Assembly: GCA_022451485.1 (NCBI GenBank)
Contig: JAKUQS010000030.1
Coordinates: 1 to 34,879 of the forward strand
DNA from: Gammaproteobacteria bacterium
GTDB taxonomy: Bacteria > Pseudomonadota > Gammaproteobacteria > Arenicellales > UBA868
Reading direction: 5' to 3'
Length of the DNA stretch: 34,879 bases
Shown: one piece after another, positions 28,083 through 34,879 of the stretch
Numbering within the stretch: position 1 is the first letter of the stretch
How the letters are laid out: each line of letters begins with the position of its first letter
Notes under the pieces: model-generated
What the model was told of the DNA's origin: nothing
The model's input: only the letters and a program-made list of their open reading frames with translations
The model's database searches: none
Program-made: the position numbers and the translations under genes

Positions 28083-29086
28083 GCAACCCCCAGAACCTGC
28101 TTCACCGCAGCAGAAACCTTGCTCACGCCGATACGCGTCATGCATTGGTTTGAACAATGGCGACGCCGGTAGCATCGATCGCACCCTTCTTCAGGCCGTA
28201 TCACGATTGATTCAGAGCTGAGTGGACCCACACGTCGTTCGTCGGTGGGTGCAAACAATGCGACCACTGGCACGCTGCAAGCCACCGCCACATGCATTGG
28301 AAAACTATCGCCGCAAATCACCACAGCTGCGCGCCCCATCAATTCTGCCAACTGCAATAACGACAATTGGCCCGCCAGGTTCACTACTTGTTGAGTAGCT
28401 AATCCCGTCAGATGGGTCGAGATCACGCTCCGCTCCGCTTCGGTACCCGTCACCACCACTGCGCAGTCAGCGGGCAGCGCATCACACAGTTCTCGATATC
28501 GCTGCAGAGCCCAATTTTTGGTTGGCCAGCGACTCATAGGAGACAGGACCACTAGCCGTTTATCAATGATTCCCGCTCGACCTAACTGATCATTCACAAA
28601 TTCGACTTCTTTCTCAGATAAATGTATTTCCATTTGCGAGTCGGCACGAGGCAAGCCAGCCACCCCTAAGACGCCGTCAAGCTCTTCAATCGCATGGAGT
28701 TCAGGTTGGTGGAAACGCGTTGCAAACCACCAACGTCCCTTCACAACTCGACGCTTTGCACGTGCTCCCCATAGGAACAACACCGTCTTCCAACGACCTT
28801 GCAAATCGATGACCAAATCATAATTTCGTTGCCTCACTTTAGCCATGATCTCTGAACCATGGCGCAAGCACATTATCGGGTGACGAAACCACTGATACTT
28901 AATCCAATAACGATCGAAGGAAATCAGTTCATCAATGTGGGGGTTGTAATGGAATAGATCGGCGGCACCGACCGATGTTAGCAAGGTCAGATGGGCATCG
29001 GGATAGTACTTTCTCACTCTCCGAATATGGCCGCTCGCGTGAAGCACATCACCGAGCGAGGTCTGCTTGATGAGCAGTATGTTCAT
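28079..29086 (-). CDS. Glycosyltransferase family 9 (heptosyltransferase-like)
   Basis: GT9 family protein resembling LPS heptosyltransferases, which transfer sugars from nucleotide donors in core oligosaccharide synthesis. The ATG at 29086 gives 335 residues beginning MNILLIKQTSLGDVLHASG, the family's N-terminal signature; an ATG twelve codons upstream is also open. The C-terminal donor-binding half contains VVLSPMSRWPTKNWALQRY, AVVICGDSFPMHVAVACSVPVVALFAPTDERRVGP, and a cysteine-rich tail (CDRCYRRRHCSNQCM) seen in many GT9 proteins. Donor and acceptor cannot be told from sequence. It is the last gene of the argG-led run and lies 54 bases after the acyltransferase. Confidence 0.88.
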   Translation of the reverse strand: MNILLIKQTSLGDVLHASGHIRRVRKYYPDAHLTLLTSVGAADLFHYNPHIDELISFDRYWIKYQWFRHPIMCLRHGSEIMAKVRQRNYDLVIDLQGRWKTVLFLWGARAKRRVVKGRWWFATRFHQPELHAIEELDGVLGVAGLPRADSQMEIHLSEKEVEFVNDQLGRAGIIDKRLVVLSPMSRWPTKNWALQRYRELCDALPADCAVVVTGTEAERSVISTHLTGLATQQVVNLAGQLSLLQLAELMGRAAVVICGDSFPMHVAVACSVPVVALFAPTDERRVGPLSSESIVIRPEEGCDRCYRRRHCSNQCMTRIGVSKVSAAVKQVLGVA

Positions 29087-29140
29087 GTCCTGCCAACAAC
29101 AAATGTCATCGATGCAACACATTCCTTAATCACAAATGAG

Positions 29141-30076
29141 TTAATCATACGGCGACGACCGACCCTGTGGTTGGGTATCAAACCATTTGAGTGTCCACAA
29201 GTACTGATGCAGTGCGCCCCGCAGACTCGCTTCGAACACACCATTAATACGTCCCGCATCAAGGCTGTCTTCGCGCGTTGGAAAATCTGTCAAAGGATCT
29301 CCAATACAGACCTGATAATGACCTGAATCCTGCAAACGCGTAATCACCGGCAAAACCTTGGCGCCTGTCACTGCAGCTAACCGACCAACGACCGGAAGTG
29401 TAGCCGCCTGGGTCGAGAAAAAAGGCACGAATACACTGTGTTTGCTATCCAGATCCTCGTCTGGCATTAGATACGCACAGCGGCCGTCCCGCATTGCCTT
29501 GATCAGCGACCGTAAACCCTGATCACGCATCAGAATCTGAGCGCCAGTGCGACTACGACATCGCCATAACCACCAGGCGAGAAACGGATCACTAGGCCGC
29601 TTCATCATCGACACACCGGGCCAATAACGCGAAAGCATGACTCCGCCGAGGTCTATTCCCACGGTATGGGGTGTTACCAGCAAAACCTTCGCCCCGGATT
29701 CAAGCACAGCCTGACATTTTTCGATTCCACTGATCGAGCACCACCGATCCAAACGTTTCCTGGTTGCCCACCAGACTAATCCGAAGTCGACAATCCCCTG
29801 CCCGTAAGCTAGAAAATGCCGGCGTACCATGTCAGCACGCTGCCCGTCACTGAGATCCGGAAAACAAAGTGAAATATTGACATCCGCAATATGACGGCGT
29901 TTCTTATTCCTCCAGAAAAACAGCCACCCCAGTAAACGGCCAACACCCAACATTGCTACTCGGGGCAACAAGGAGCAAAGACCAATGGCGCCGATCAGCG
30001 CCCACCGCGGCCAATAGGTCGGTCCAATGAAGGCCCAGCGAAAAACAGGCAACATCGAGTGAACAGGCGTCGTCAT
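29141..30076 (-). CDS. LpxL/HtrB-type lipid A acyltransferase-like protein
   Basis: Inner-membrane acyltransferase of the lysophospholipid/lipid A late acyltransferase family. The ATG at 30076 overlaps the stop of the upstream transferase as ATGA and gives 311 residues; a longer frame to 30184 overlaps that gene heavily and is rejected. A hydrophobic N-terminal region (about 25-55) precedes the catalytic HX4D motif H137-TVGI-D142, the RPSDPFLAWWLWRCRSRTGAQIL segment, and LMPDEDLDSKHSVFVPFF, the equivalent of PDQDxGxKxGVFVPFFG in LpxL. Most likely it adds a secondary acyl chain to lipid A, but a different glycolipid acceptor is possible given its glycosyltransferase neighbours. Confidence 0.88.
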   Translation of the reverse strand: MTTPVHSMLPVFRWAFIGPTYWPRWALIGAIGLCSLLPRVAMLGVGRLLGWLFFWRNKKRRHIADVNISLCFPDLSDGQRADMVRRHFLAYGQGIVDFGLVWWATRKRLDRWCSISGIEKCQAVLESGAKVLLVTPHTVGIDLGGVMLSRYWPGVSMMKRPSDPFLAWWLWRCRSRTGAQILMRDQGLRSLIKAMRDGRCAYLMPDEDLDSKHSVFVPFFSTQAATLPVVGRLAAVTGAKVLPVITRLQDSGHYQVCIGDPLTDFPTREDSLDAGRINGVFEASLRGALHQYLWTLKWFDTQPQGRSSPYD

Positions 30077-30750
30077 GATCGGTGGGACACCCCACCCCCT
30101 GCAGCCAGCCCCACACCAGCCGCTGTCAGTGCGCGATGGAGCGGTGACCATCGGCTGGCGACCCTGTGCAACCCAGTTGCGCAATCGATATCGGTCAGCG
30201 ACGCAAATGTAGAGTCAAAAGTTAGTCCACTTGCCTTCGCATTCAATAACATCTGTTCATAAACATCACTGCTTCCCCAATGAATTCCTGTGAACAGATC
30301 CGTCACAGGATAGCTCAGGCCAAGCAAACAAAACCCCCCGTCTCGAGTCGGCCCAACCACACTACCGCCGCCACTGAGCACGTTATAAGTCTCGACCAGC
30401 GTTGAACTGGGTATATGCGGCACGTCAGTACCCATCACCGCCGCCGCCGTGTTTCGTTCAAATGCCGTGGCAAGAAGGCACTGCATCTTCTCTCCCAAGT
30501 CGCCCTTACTCTGGCTCGCCAACGTGACTTGATACTGCTTCTCTAACTCACTGAAAATTTGGTGATCGGTATCCGGCCAGCCCGCAATCACCAACTCACC
30601 GGCCCAATGTCGTGCACAAATATCAACCGACAATCGAAGTAAAATGTCGGCGATTTCGGCCGCCTGGTGCCGTGAATACGGCGGGACCAGGCGGGTTTTA
30701 GCCATCCCAGACCACGGTGCCTTTGCCATCAGAATTAAAGTCGGCATCAA
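30073..30750 (-). CDS. TIGR04282 family glycosyltransferase-like protein (DUF2064)
   Basis: 225-residue cytoplasmic protein with a nucleotidyltransferase/GT-A-like fold: LILMAKAPWSGMAKTRLVPP near the N-terminus, KGDLGEKM, AAVMGTDVPHIPSSTL (metal-binding region) and VVGPTRDGGFCLLGL. These identify the TIGR04282 (rSAM/selenodomain-associated transferase 1, DUF2064) family, whose activity is not well established to my knowledge. The start is TTG 30750 or the adjacent ATG 30747. It directly follows the TIGR04283 gene, its usual partner, by 12 bases, and overlaps the acyltransferase by four bases. No radical SAM partner is visible nearby. Confidence 0.86.
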   Translation of the reverse strand: MMPTLILMAKAPWSGMAKTRLVPPYSRHQAAEIADILLRLSVDICARHWAGELVIAGWPDTDHQIFSELEKQYQVTLASQSKGDLGEKMQCLLATAFERNTAAAVMGTDVPHIPSSTLVETYNVLSGGGSVVGPTRDGGFCLLGLSYPVTDLFTGIHWGSSDVYEQMLLNAKASGLTFDSTFASLTDIDCATGLHRVASRWSPLHRALTAAGVGLAAGGGVSHRS

Positions 30751-30762
30751 CCCAAGTATGGC

Positions 30763-31479
30763 TTAGCGCCGATTACCGTACCAGCCCGCCAGATAGTTAG
30801 CAGGAACACCGATATAGAACATAAATCGCAATACCCACATCAGCACGATGGTCTGCGCCACCCCCCCCGCCCGCCACCGCCGCGCAGAGGTGCGGACCGT
30901 TTTCTCCACACATAGTGGCCGACCGATACGTTTAAGACGCTTTGAAATATCGATGTCCTCCATCAAGGCTAAAGAACGGTAGCCACCAATAGTTTGAAAT
31001 ATTGACCGACGCATGCTGATCGCCTGATCACCAGTCGCGATCGCAGTCCAACAAGACCTATGGTTGGCTATGGCCTCAATGACCCGAAAGATCGGCTCTA
31101 CAGCGTCAATTTGAATGGCGAATCGCACCCACGCGATATCCTTGCCGATCGATCGAAAAATCAAGCGCAGATCGTCCATCGGCAGCCGAGTGTCTGTATG
31201 AAGAAATACAAGCCAGTCCGATTCGCTTTGTGCCGCCCCGTGGTTCATCTGCGACGCTCTCTCAGCTCGTTGTGTCCGCACGATGTGCAATCGGGAATCT
31301 CGATCAAGACTCGACGCTAACAAGCCACATACCACCAATTTTGAAGCGGGATCATCACTGGCATCAACTACAATTAACTGATCAATATCGTCCCTTGCCA
31401 ACACGGCAGCCACCGCACTAATAAGACCAGCCCCTTCCCGAAATGCAGGCATCACTACCGCTATCGTTGGCCGAGTCAT
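30763..31479 (-). CDS. TIGR04283 family glycosyltransferase (GT2)
   Basis: Family 2 glycosyltransferase of the TIGR04283 (rSAM/selenodomain-associated transferase 2) group. The ATG at 31479 gives 238 residues beginning MTRPTIAVVMPAFREGAGL; a TTG seven codons earlier is open but unlikely. Visible: the donor motif FLHTDTRLP (DxD-like), the RAERASQMNHGA segment, ANHRSCWTAIATGDQAISMRR, YRSLALMEDIDISKRLKRIGRP, TSARRWRAGGVAQT, and a C-terminal hydrophobic stretch (VLMWVLRFMFYIGVPANYLAGWY) suggesting membrane association. It lies 21 bases after argG on the same strand and is probably co-transcribed. The acceptor is unknown. Confidence 0.88.
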   Translation of the reverse strand: MTRPTIAVVMPAFREGAGLISAVAAVLARDDIDQLIVVDASDDPASKLVVCGLLASSLDRDSRLHIVRTQRAERASQMNHGAAQSESDWLVFLHTDTRLPMDDLRLIFRSIGKDIAWVRFAIQIDAVEPIFRVIEAIANHRSCWTAIATGDQAISMRRSIFQTIGGYRSLALMEDIDISKRLKRIGRPLCVEKTVRTSARRWRAGGVAQTIVLMWVLRFMFYIGVPANYLAGWYGNRR

Positions 31480-31500
31480 CGGCGCACCACGACAAACCAA

Positions 31501-32715
31501 TCAGCTGTTTCTCAGACGTTGCGCTACCCGCAGACGCAGCGCATTTAACTTGATGAATCCCTCCGCATCAGCTTGACGATAAGCGCCATGATCTTCTTCA
31601 AACGTAGACAGCTCAGGAGCGAACAATGAGTGCGTCTCTGACCGCCGTCCAAGCACCATGACACCACCTTTGTAGACTGACAGACGAACGGTGCCGTTAA
31701 CAGTCGCCTGCGAAGCGTCGATCAACGTCTGTAGCGCTTCTCTTTCAGGACTCCACCAATAACCGTTGTAAATCAAGCGTGCATAACGGGGCATCAGATC
31801 ATCTTTGACATGCGCCACTTCCCGATCCAAGGTAATTGATTCCATCGCACGATGTGCCTTCAGCAATATCGTGCCACCAGGCGTCTCATAACAACCCCGA
31901 TTTTTCATACCGATATAACGGTTTTCAACTAAATCGGCACGACCCACCCCATGACGACAGCCAATTTCGTTGAGTCGCGCCATCAAAGTAGCCGGTGACA
32001 AGCACTCATCGTTGATCGACACAGGATCCCCTGCCGAGAATGCCAGATCAATGGTTTGCGGCTCGTCGGGCGCATCGGTAGGGGCGACAGTCCATGCCCA
32101 TACGCTGGGATCCGGTGTATGCCAAGGGTCCTCAAGTTGTCCTCCCTCGTAAGAGATGTGTAACAGGTTTGCATCCATCGAGTAATCAGAACTCCCATCA
32201 GCCTGTGTCTGGACGGGAATCCCATGCGCCTTAGCGTAAGCGACCAACTTCTCGCGCGATGTCAAGTCCCATTCTCGCCATGGCGCAATGATGCGAATAC
32301 TCGGGTTGAGCGCATAGGCGCCAAGTTCCATGCGGATCTGGTCGTTGCCTTTTCCGGTAGCGCCATGAGCAATCGCATCTGATGAAGTAAGGCCTGCAAT
32401 ACGAACTAGATGTTTGGCAATCAATGGCCGTGCAATCGATGTGCCTAGCAGATACTCACCCTCATAGACCGTATTAGCCCTAAACATGGGAAAAATAAAG
32501 TCGCGGGCAAATTCTTCTCTCAAGTCTTCTACAAAAATTTCGCTTATTCCAAGCGCTTTGGCTTTGGCTTCGATTGGCTCTAAGGGTTCATCCTGCCCAA
32601 TATCTGCAGTGAAAGTAACCACCTCACAGTGATAATGATCTTGCAACCATTTCAATATCACAGAAGTATCTAACCCCCCTGAATAGGCGAGCACCACTTT
32701 TTTTACTGTTTGCAT
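31501..32715 (-). CDS. argG: Argininosuccinate synthase (ArgG)
   Basis: Condenses citrulline and aspartate with ATP to argininosuccinate. 404 residues, normal length. The ATP pyrophosphatase P-loop is YSGGLDTS (11-18); other conserved pieces are [61 protein letters not shown], and the C-terminal helix used in tetramerisation. ATG 32715 has an AAGG seven bases upstream. It is divergent from argF across 186 bases, so two steps of arginine synthesis face each other. It leads a run of envelope-related transferase genes. Confidence 0.98.
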   Translation of the reverse strand: MQTVKKVVLAYSGGLDTSVILKWLQDHYHCEVVTFTADIGQDEPLEPIEAKAKALGISEIFVEDLREEFARDFIFPMFRANTVYEGEYLLGTSIARPLIAKHLVRIAGLTSSDAIAHGATGKGNDQIRMELGAYALNPSIRIIAPWREWDLTSREKLVAYAKAHGIPVQTQADGSSDYSMDANLLHISYEGGQLEDPWHTPDPSVWAWTVAPTDAPDEPQTIDLAFSAGDPVSINDECLSPATLMARLNEIGCRHGVGRADLVENRYIGMKNRGCYETPGGTILLKAHRAMESITLDREVAHVKDDLMPRYARLIYNGYWWSPEREALQTLIDASQATVNGTVRLSVYKGGVMVLGRRSETHSLFAPELSTFEEDHGAYRQADAEGFIKLNALRLRVAQRLRNS

Positions 32716-32901
32716 ACGAAGGCCTTGATCCCAACCTGGATCTACGTTAAGTCAGACGAATTATATCAATCAGATATCATCCTAAGGGCTTCGACAAATG
32801 CGGCCATGACATAGTCAGGATAGAATCGGCGCCGCGACCTCATCTAGAATAGCCCAATTCACCCAATCGACTTCGATTACAGCCAGGATCCACTTACCAT
32901 C
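32716..32901. promoter_or_regulatory. Divergent argG/argF intergenic region
   Basis: A 186-base region with a perfect TATAAT -10 hexamer on the minus strand at 32760-32765. It would place argG transcription start about 38 bases before the ATG, though the -35 at the right spacing is weak. A small stem GATCC/GGATC (32727-32742) falls in the argG leader. No clear ArgR box (TGAAT, four bases, ATTCA) is present; the best partial match overlaps the -10 and I do not consider it reliable. A promoter for argF is expected but no good pair was seen. Confidence 0.4.
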
Positions 32902-33807
32902 ATGACGTGCAGACATTTTTTGTCACTTCTTGACCTCCCAAGCGAAGCGCTTCAGCAACTGATCGAAAAAGCTATGGAACTTAAGGCTGGGTTGCGACAA
33001 GGCCAACTGCCGACAGTGATGAGAGGTAAGACCTTGGCCATGGTGTTCGAAAAAGCGTCTACCCGCACACGGGTTTCGTTTGAGATTGGTGCCAACCAAC
33101 TCGGTGGGAGTGCGCTTTTCCTTTCGCCCGGCGACAGCCAAATGAGTCGCGGTGAATCACTTGCAGACACTGCCCGCGTCTTGTCATCCATGGCAGATCT
33201 AATCGTGATGAGGACACTGGCCCACGAACGCCTAACCGAGGTTGCCCAATATTCCCAAGTGCCCGTCATCAATGCAATGTCCGACACCTCGCATCCGTGT
33301 CAATTACTTGCCGACATCCTCACTTTCGTTGAGCATCGGGGGGCCATTACCAACGCGACCGTAGCATGGATCGGCGACGGAAATAATGTGTGCCAATCGT
33401 GGATCAATGCGGCACGCCAGTTTGATTTCAATTTGCGCGTTGCCACCCCCGCCGGTTACGAGCCTAATCCGGACATTGTCGCTGCGTCTAAGGACTATGT
33501 GACCTTGTCAAATCAACCAGAAGAGACCGTCTTGGGTGCAGATTTGGTGGTGACAGACACTTGGACCAGTATTGGTATGGAATCCGAGGGTGCTGATCGG
33601 GAGGCCATTTTTTCCAATTACCGCGTGACGTCCGAACTTATGCACCAAGCGAGTAAAGACGCACTTTTCATGCACTGCCTGCCTGCTTATCGCGGAAAGG
33701 AGGTGGATGCGAAAGTGATTGACGGGCCACAAAGCGTGGTGTGGGACGAAGCCGAAAATCGTCTTCACGCACAAAAAGCGCTGATGTTCATGCTACTAGC
33801 AGGCTGA
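32902..33807 (+). CDS. argF: Ornithine carbamoyltransferase (ArgF)
   Basis: Forms citrulline from ornithine and carbamoyl phosphate, the step before ArgG. 301 residues. Carbamoyl-phosphate site FEKASTRTRVSFE (S53-T-R-T56), MRTLAHE, HPCQ at 131-134, the ornithine-side DTWTSIGME (219-227), and the catalytic loop HCLPAYRG (258-265) are all intact. ATG start at 32902. It is convergent with rpoH, 46 bases apart, with no obvious terminator hairpin between them. Confidence 0.97.
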   Translation: MTCRHFLSLLDLPSEALQQLIEKAMELKAGLRQGQLPTVMRGKTLAMVFEKASTRTRVSFEIGANQLGGSALFLSPGDSQMSRGESLADTARVLSSMADLIVMRTLAHERLTEVAQYSQVPVINAMSDTSHPCQLLADILTFVEHRGAITNATVAWIGDGNNVCQSWINAARQFDFNLRVATPAGYEPNPDIVAASKDYVTLSNQPEETVLGADLVVTDTWTSIGMESEGADREAIFSNYRVTSELMHQASKDALFMHCLPAYRGKEVDAKVIDGPQSVVWDEAENRLHAQKALMFMLLAG

Positions 33808-33853
33808 CACTAGTCGCGCACCGCACCGCTAGACTCAGTCAACTGCTAACAAG

Positions 33854-34714
33854 CTAGGTCGCCACGACTGTCCGCATCTGGGTCAGGGCACGATTCTCAA
33901 TCTGCCGAATTCGCTCTGCCGAGACATTATATTCATCGGCCAGCATCTGCAGGGTCGGCTTCTTGGAATCATCATTCAACCAACGCCGTTGGATGATGTT
34001 GCGACTACGGTCATCCAGTGAATTCAACGCTTCGCGCAACTGTAACTGACGCGAATGTGCTTCATCTGCTTTTAGAATCAATTCGCCCGGATCAGCGCCC
34101 TCAGCCGCTAAGACCTCTGCCGGCGACAGGCTTCTACTGTCGTCATCATGATCCGATATGGGGTCGAAAGAGACATCTGCTCCAACCAAGCGCGTTTCCA
34201 TCTCACGCACTGTGTGTTCATCGACCTGAAGTTTCTCAGCGAGTTGCTCAATTTCCGAGGCCTCCATTGGACCCAATCGACTGCGGTTCTTGCGTAGATT
34301 AAAAAACAGTTTTCGCTGCGCCTTGGTGGTGGCGACTTTGACCATACGCCAGTTTCGAACTACGTAATCATAAATTTCGGCCTTGATCCAGTGCACCGCA
34401 AACGATACCAACCGAACATCCCGCCGATAGTCATATCGCTTCACGGCTTTCATCAGCCCCACACTGCCCTCCTGGATGAGATCAACCAAAGGCAATCCAT
34501 AGCCACTGAACCCACGCGCCACACTGACTACGTATCGCAAATGGGAATAGACCAACTGTCGAGCCGCATCCAAATCCTGTTCCTCGCTGTAGCGACGCGC
34601 TAACTCCCGCTCATCAGCGGCAGACAGTAACGGTGCTGCGTTGATCGAACTGAGATAATTTGCTAAACCCTGGCCGGATAATGACTCGGTGGCAATGGCA
34701 TATGATGGCGTCAT
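33854..34714 (-). CDS. rpoH: RNA polymerase heat-shock sigma factor RpoH (sigma-32)
   Basis: Alternative sigma factor directing heat-shock gene transcription. 286 residues, as E. coli RpoH. The N-terminal SLSGQGLANYLSSINAAPLLSAADE matches the family. Region 2 carries VYSHLRYVVSVARGFSGYGLPLVDLIQEGSVGLMKAVKRYD and LVSFAVHWIKAEIYDYVVRNWRMVKVATTKAQRKLFF. The RpoH box QRKLFFNLR is at 133-141 and distinguishes it from RpoD. Region 4 ends with the helix-turn-helix LQMLADEYNVSAERIRQIENRAL. ATG start with GAGA upstream. A perfect CIRCE operator lies 31 bases before the start, implying HrcA control. It is convergent with argF; the ftsEX genes usual upstream are outside the window. Confidence 0.97.
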   Translation of the reverse strand: MTPSYAIATESLSGQGLANYLSSINAAPLLSAADERELARRYSEEQDLDAARQLVYSHLRYVVSVARGFSGYGLPLVDLIQEGSVGLMKAVKRYDYRRDVRLVSFAVHWIKAEIYDYVVRNWRMVKVATTKAQRKLFFNLRKNRSRLGPMEASEIEQLAEKLQVDEHTVREMETRLVGADVSFDPISDHDDDSRSLSPAEVLAAEGADPGELILKADEAHSRQLQLREALNSLDDRSRNIIQRRWLNDDSKKPTLQMLADEYNVSAERIRQIENRALTQMRTVVAT

Positions 34715-34745
34715 AACATGTCTCTGAGGGATCAGTAGGACTATT

Positions 34746-34772
34746 TTAGCACTCTTAAGTGATGAGTGCTAA
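34746..34772 (-). promoter_or_regulatory. CIRCE element (HrcA operator) upstream of rpoH
   Basis: TTAGCACTC, nine bases, GAGTGCTAA: an exact match to the 9-9-9 CIRCE consensus bound by the heat-shock repressor HrcA. It sits 31 bases upstream of the rpoH ATG and about ten bases downstream of a TAGAAT -10-like hexamer, so it covers the expected transcription start and leader, the usual operator position. In RNA it could also fold as a 9-bp hairpin with a nine-base loop. Confidence 0.92.
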
Positions 34773-34782
34773 CAAATTGATT

Positions 34783-34809
34783 ATTCTATAATTATTCCTT
34801 TATTTTCAA
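34783..34809 (-). promoter_or_regulatory. Candidate rpoH promoter
   Basis: On the minus strand, TTGAAA (34804-34809) and TAGAAT (34783-34788) resemble -35 and -10 hexamers with a 15-base spacer, shorter than the 16-18 optimum. The whole 34773-34850 stretch is strikingly AT-rich compared with the flanking genes, consistent with a promoter and UP-like element. Other AT-rich hexamer pairs are possible. The CIRCE operator begins ten bases downstream of the -10. Confidence 0.45.
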
Positions 34810-34879
34810 TAGTTTATATAATTTTACTAACAATACATCAGAATCTATCCAGGGAGTAAACCGGTGGGTCGGGCACTAG

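Noticed and set aside
30077-30184. Longer acyltransferase start at 30184
   Set aside because: It would overlap the TIGR04282 gene by 112 bases; the ATG 30076 forms a clean ATGA overlap with that gene's stop and fits the family N-terminus.
32752-32775. Possible ArgR box between argG and argF
   Set aside because: Only one half-site resembles the TGAAT/ATTCA pattern and spacing is wrong; AT-rich promoter sequence explains it.

Overview
The window reads as ordinary chromosomal DNA of a gammaproteobacterium, probably a lineage away from the enterics. The order pilMNOPQ-aroK-aroB-gltB with a divergent mrcA, then topA/dprA/LysM, def-fmt-rsmB, DUF4390-ntrY-ntrX-trkA-trkH, is the gene order I associate with that class. 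I see no phage genes, insertion sequences, CRISPR arrays, tRNAs or rRNAs. Coding density is very high: many genes overlap by 1-14 bases, and no gene-free stretch exceeds about 300 bases. The left 3.1 kb carries no complete ORF because gltB runs off the left edge on the minus strand.

Layout. 1-10322, minus strand: one long run read right to left, pilM-pilN-pilO-pilP-pilQ (type IV pilus alignment complex and outer-membrane secretin), aroK-aroB (shikimate pathway) and the first two thirds of gltB. 10561-12936, plus: mrcA (PBP1A). 12970-17999, minus: a LysM protein, dprA and topA. The dprA locus looks damaged at its 5' end, and the smg gene usually found between dprA and topA is absent. 18141-28082, plus: def, fmt, rsmB, a DUF4390 exported protein, an NtrY-type kinase, an NtrX-type regulator, trkA and trkH. 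28079-32715, minus: argG followed by a TIGR04283 glycosyltransferase, a TIGR04282 transferase, an LpxL/HtrB-like acyltransferase and a GT9 heptosyltransferase-like protein, which together look like an envelope glycolipid module behind an arginine gene. 32902-33807, plus: argF, divergent from argG. 33854-34714, minus: rpoH (sigma-32).

The strongest regulatory signal is a perfect CIRCE operator (TTAGCACTC, nine bases, GAGTGCTAA) at 34746-34772. It lies 31 bases upstream of the rpoH start and just downstream of an AT-rich promoter-like stretch, which suggests that HrcA represses the heat-shock sigma factor gene. Other points worth attention are a 10-bp perfect hairpin in the pilN-pilO gap, an apparent frameshift separating the N-terminal domain of DprA from its Rossmann domain, and a probable non-canonical start of the DUF4390 gene. 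I found no clear case of an entirely new system; the observations are refinements of known loci.
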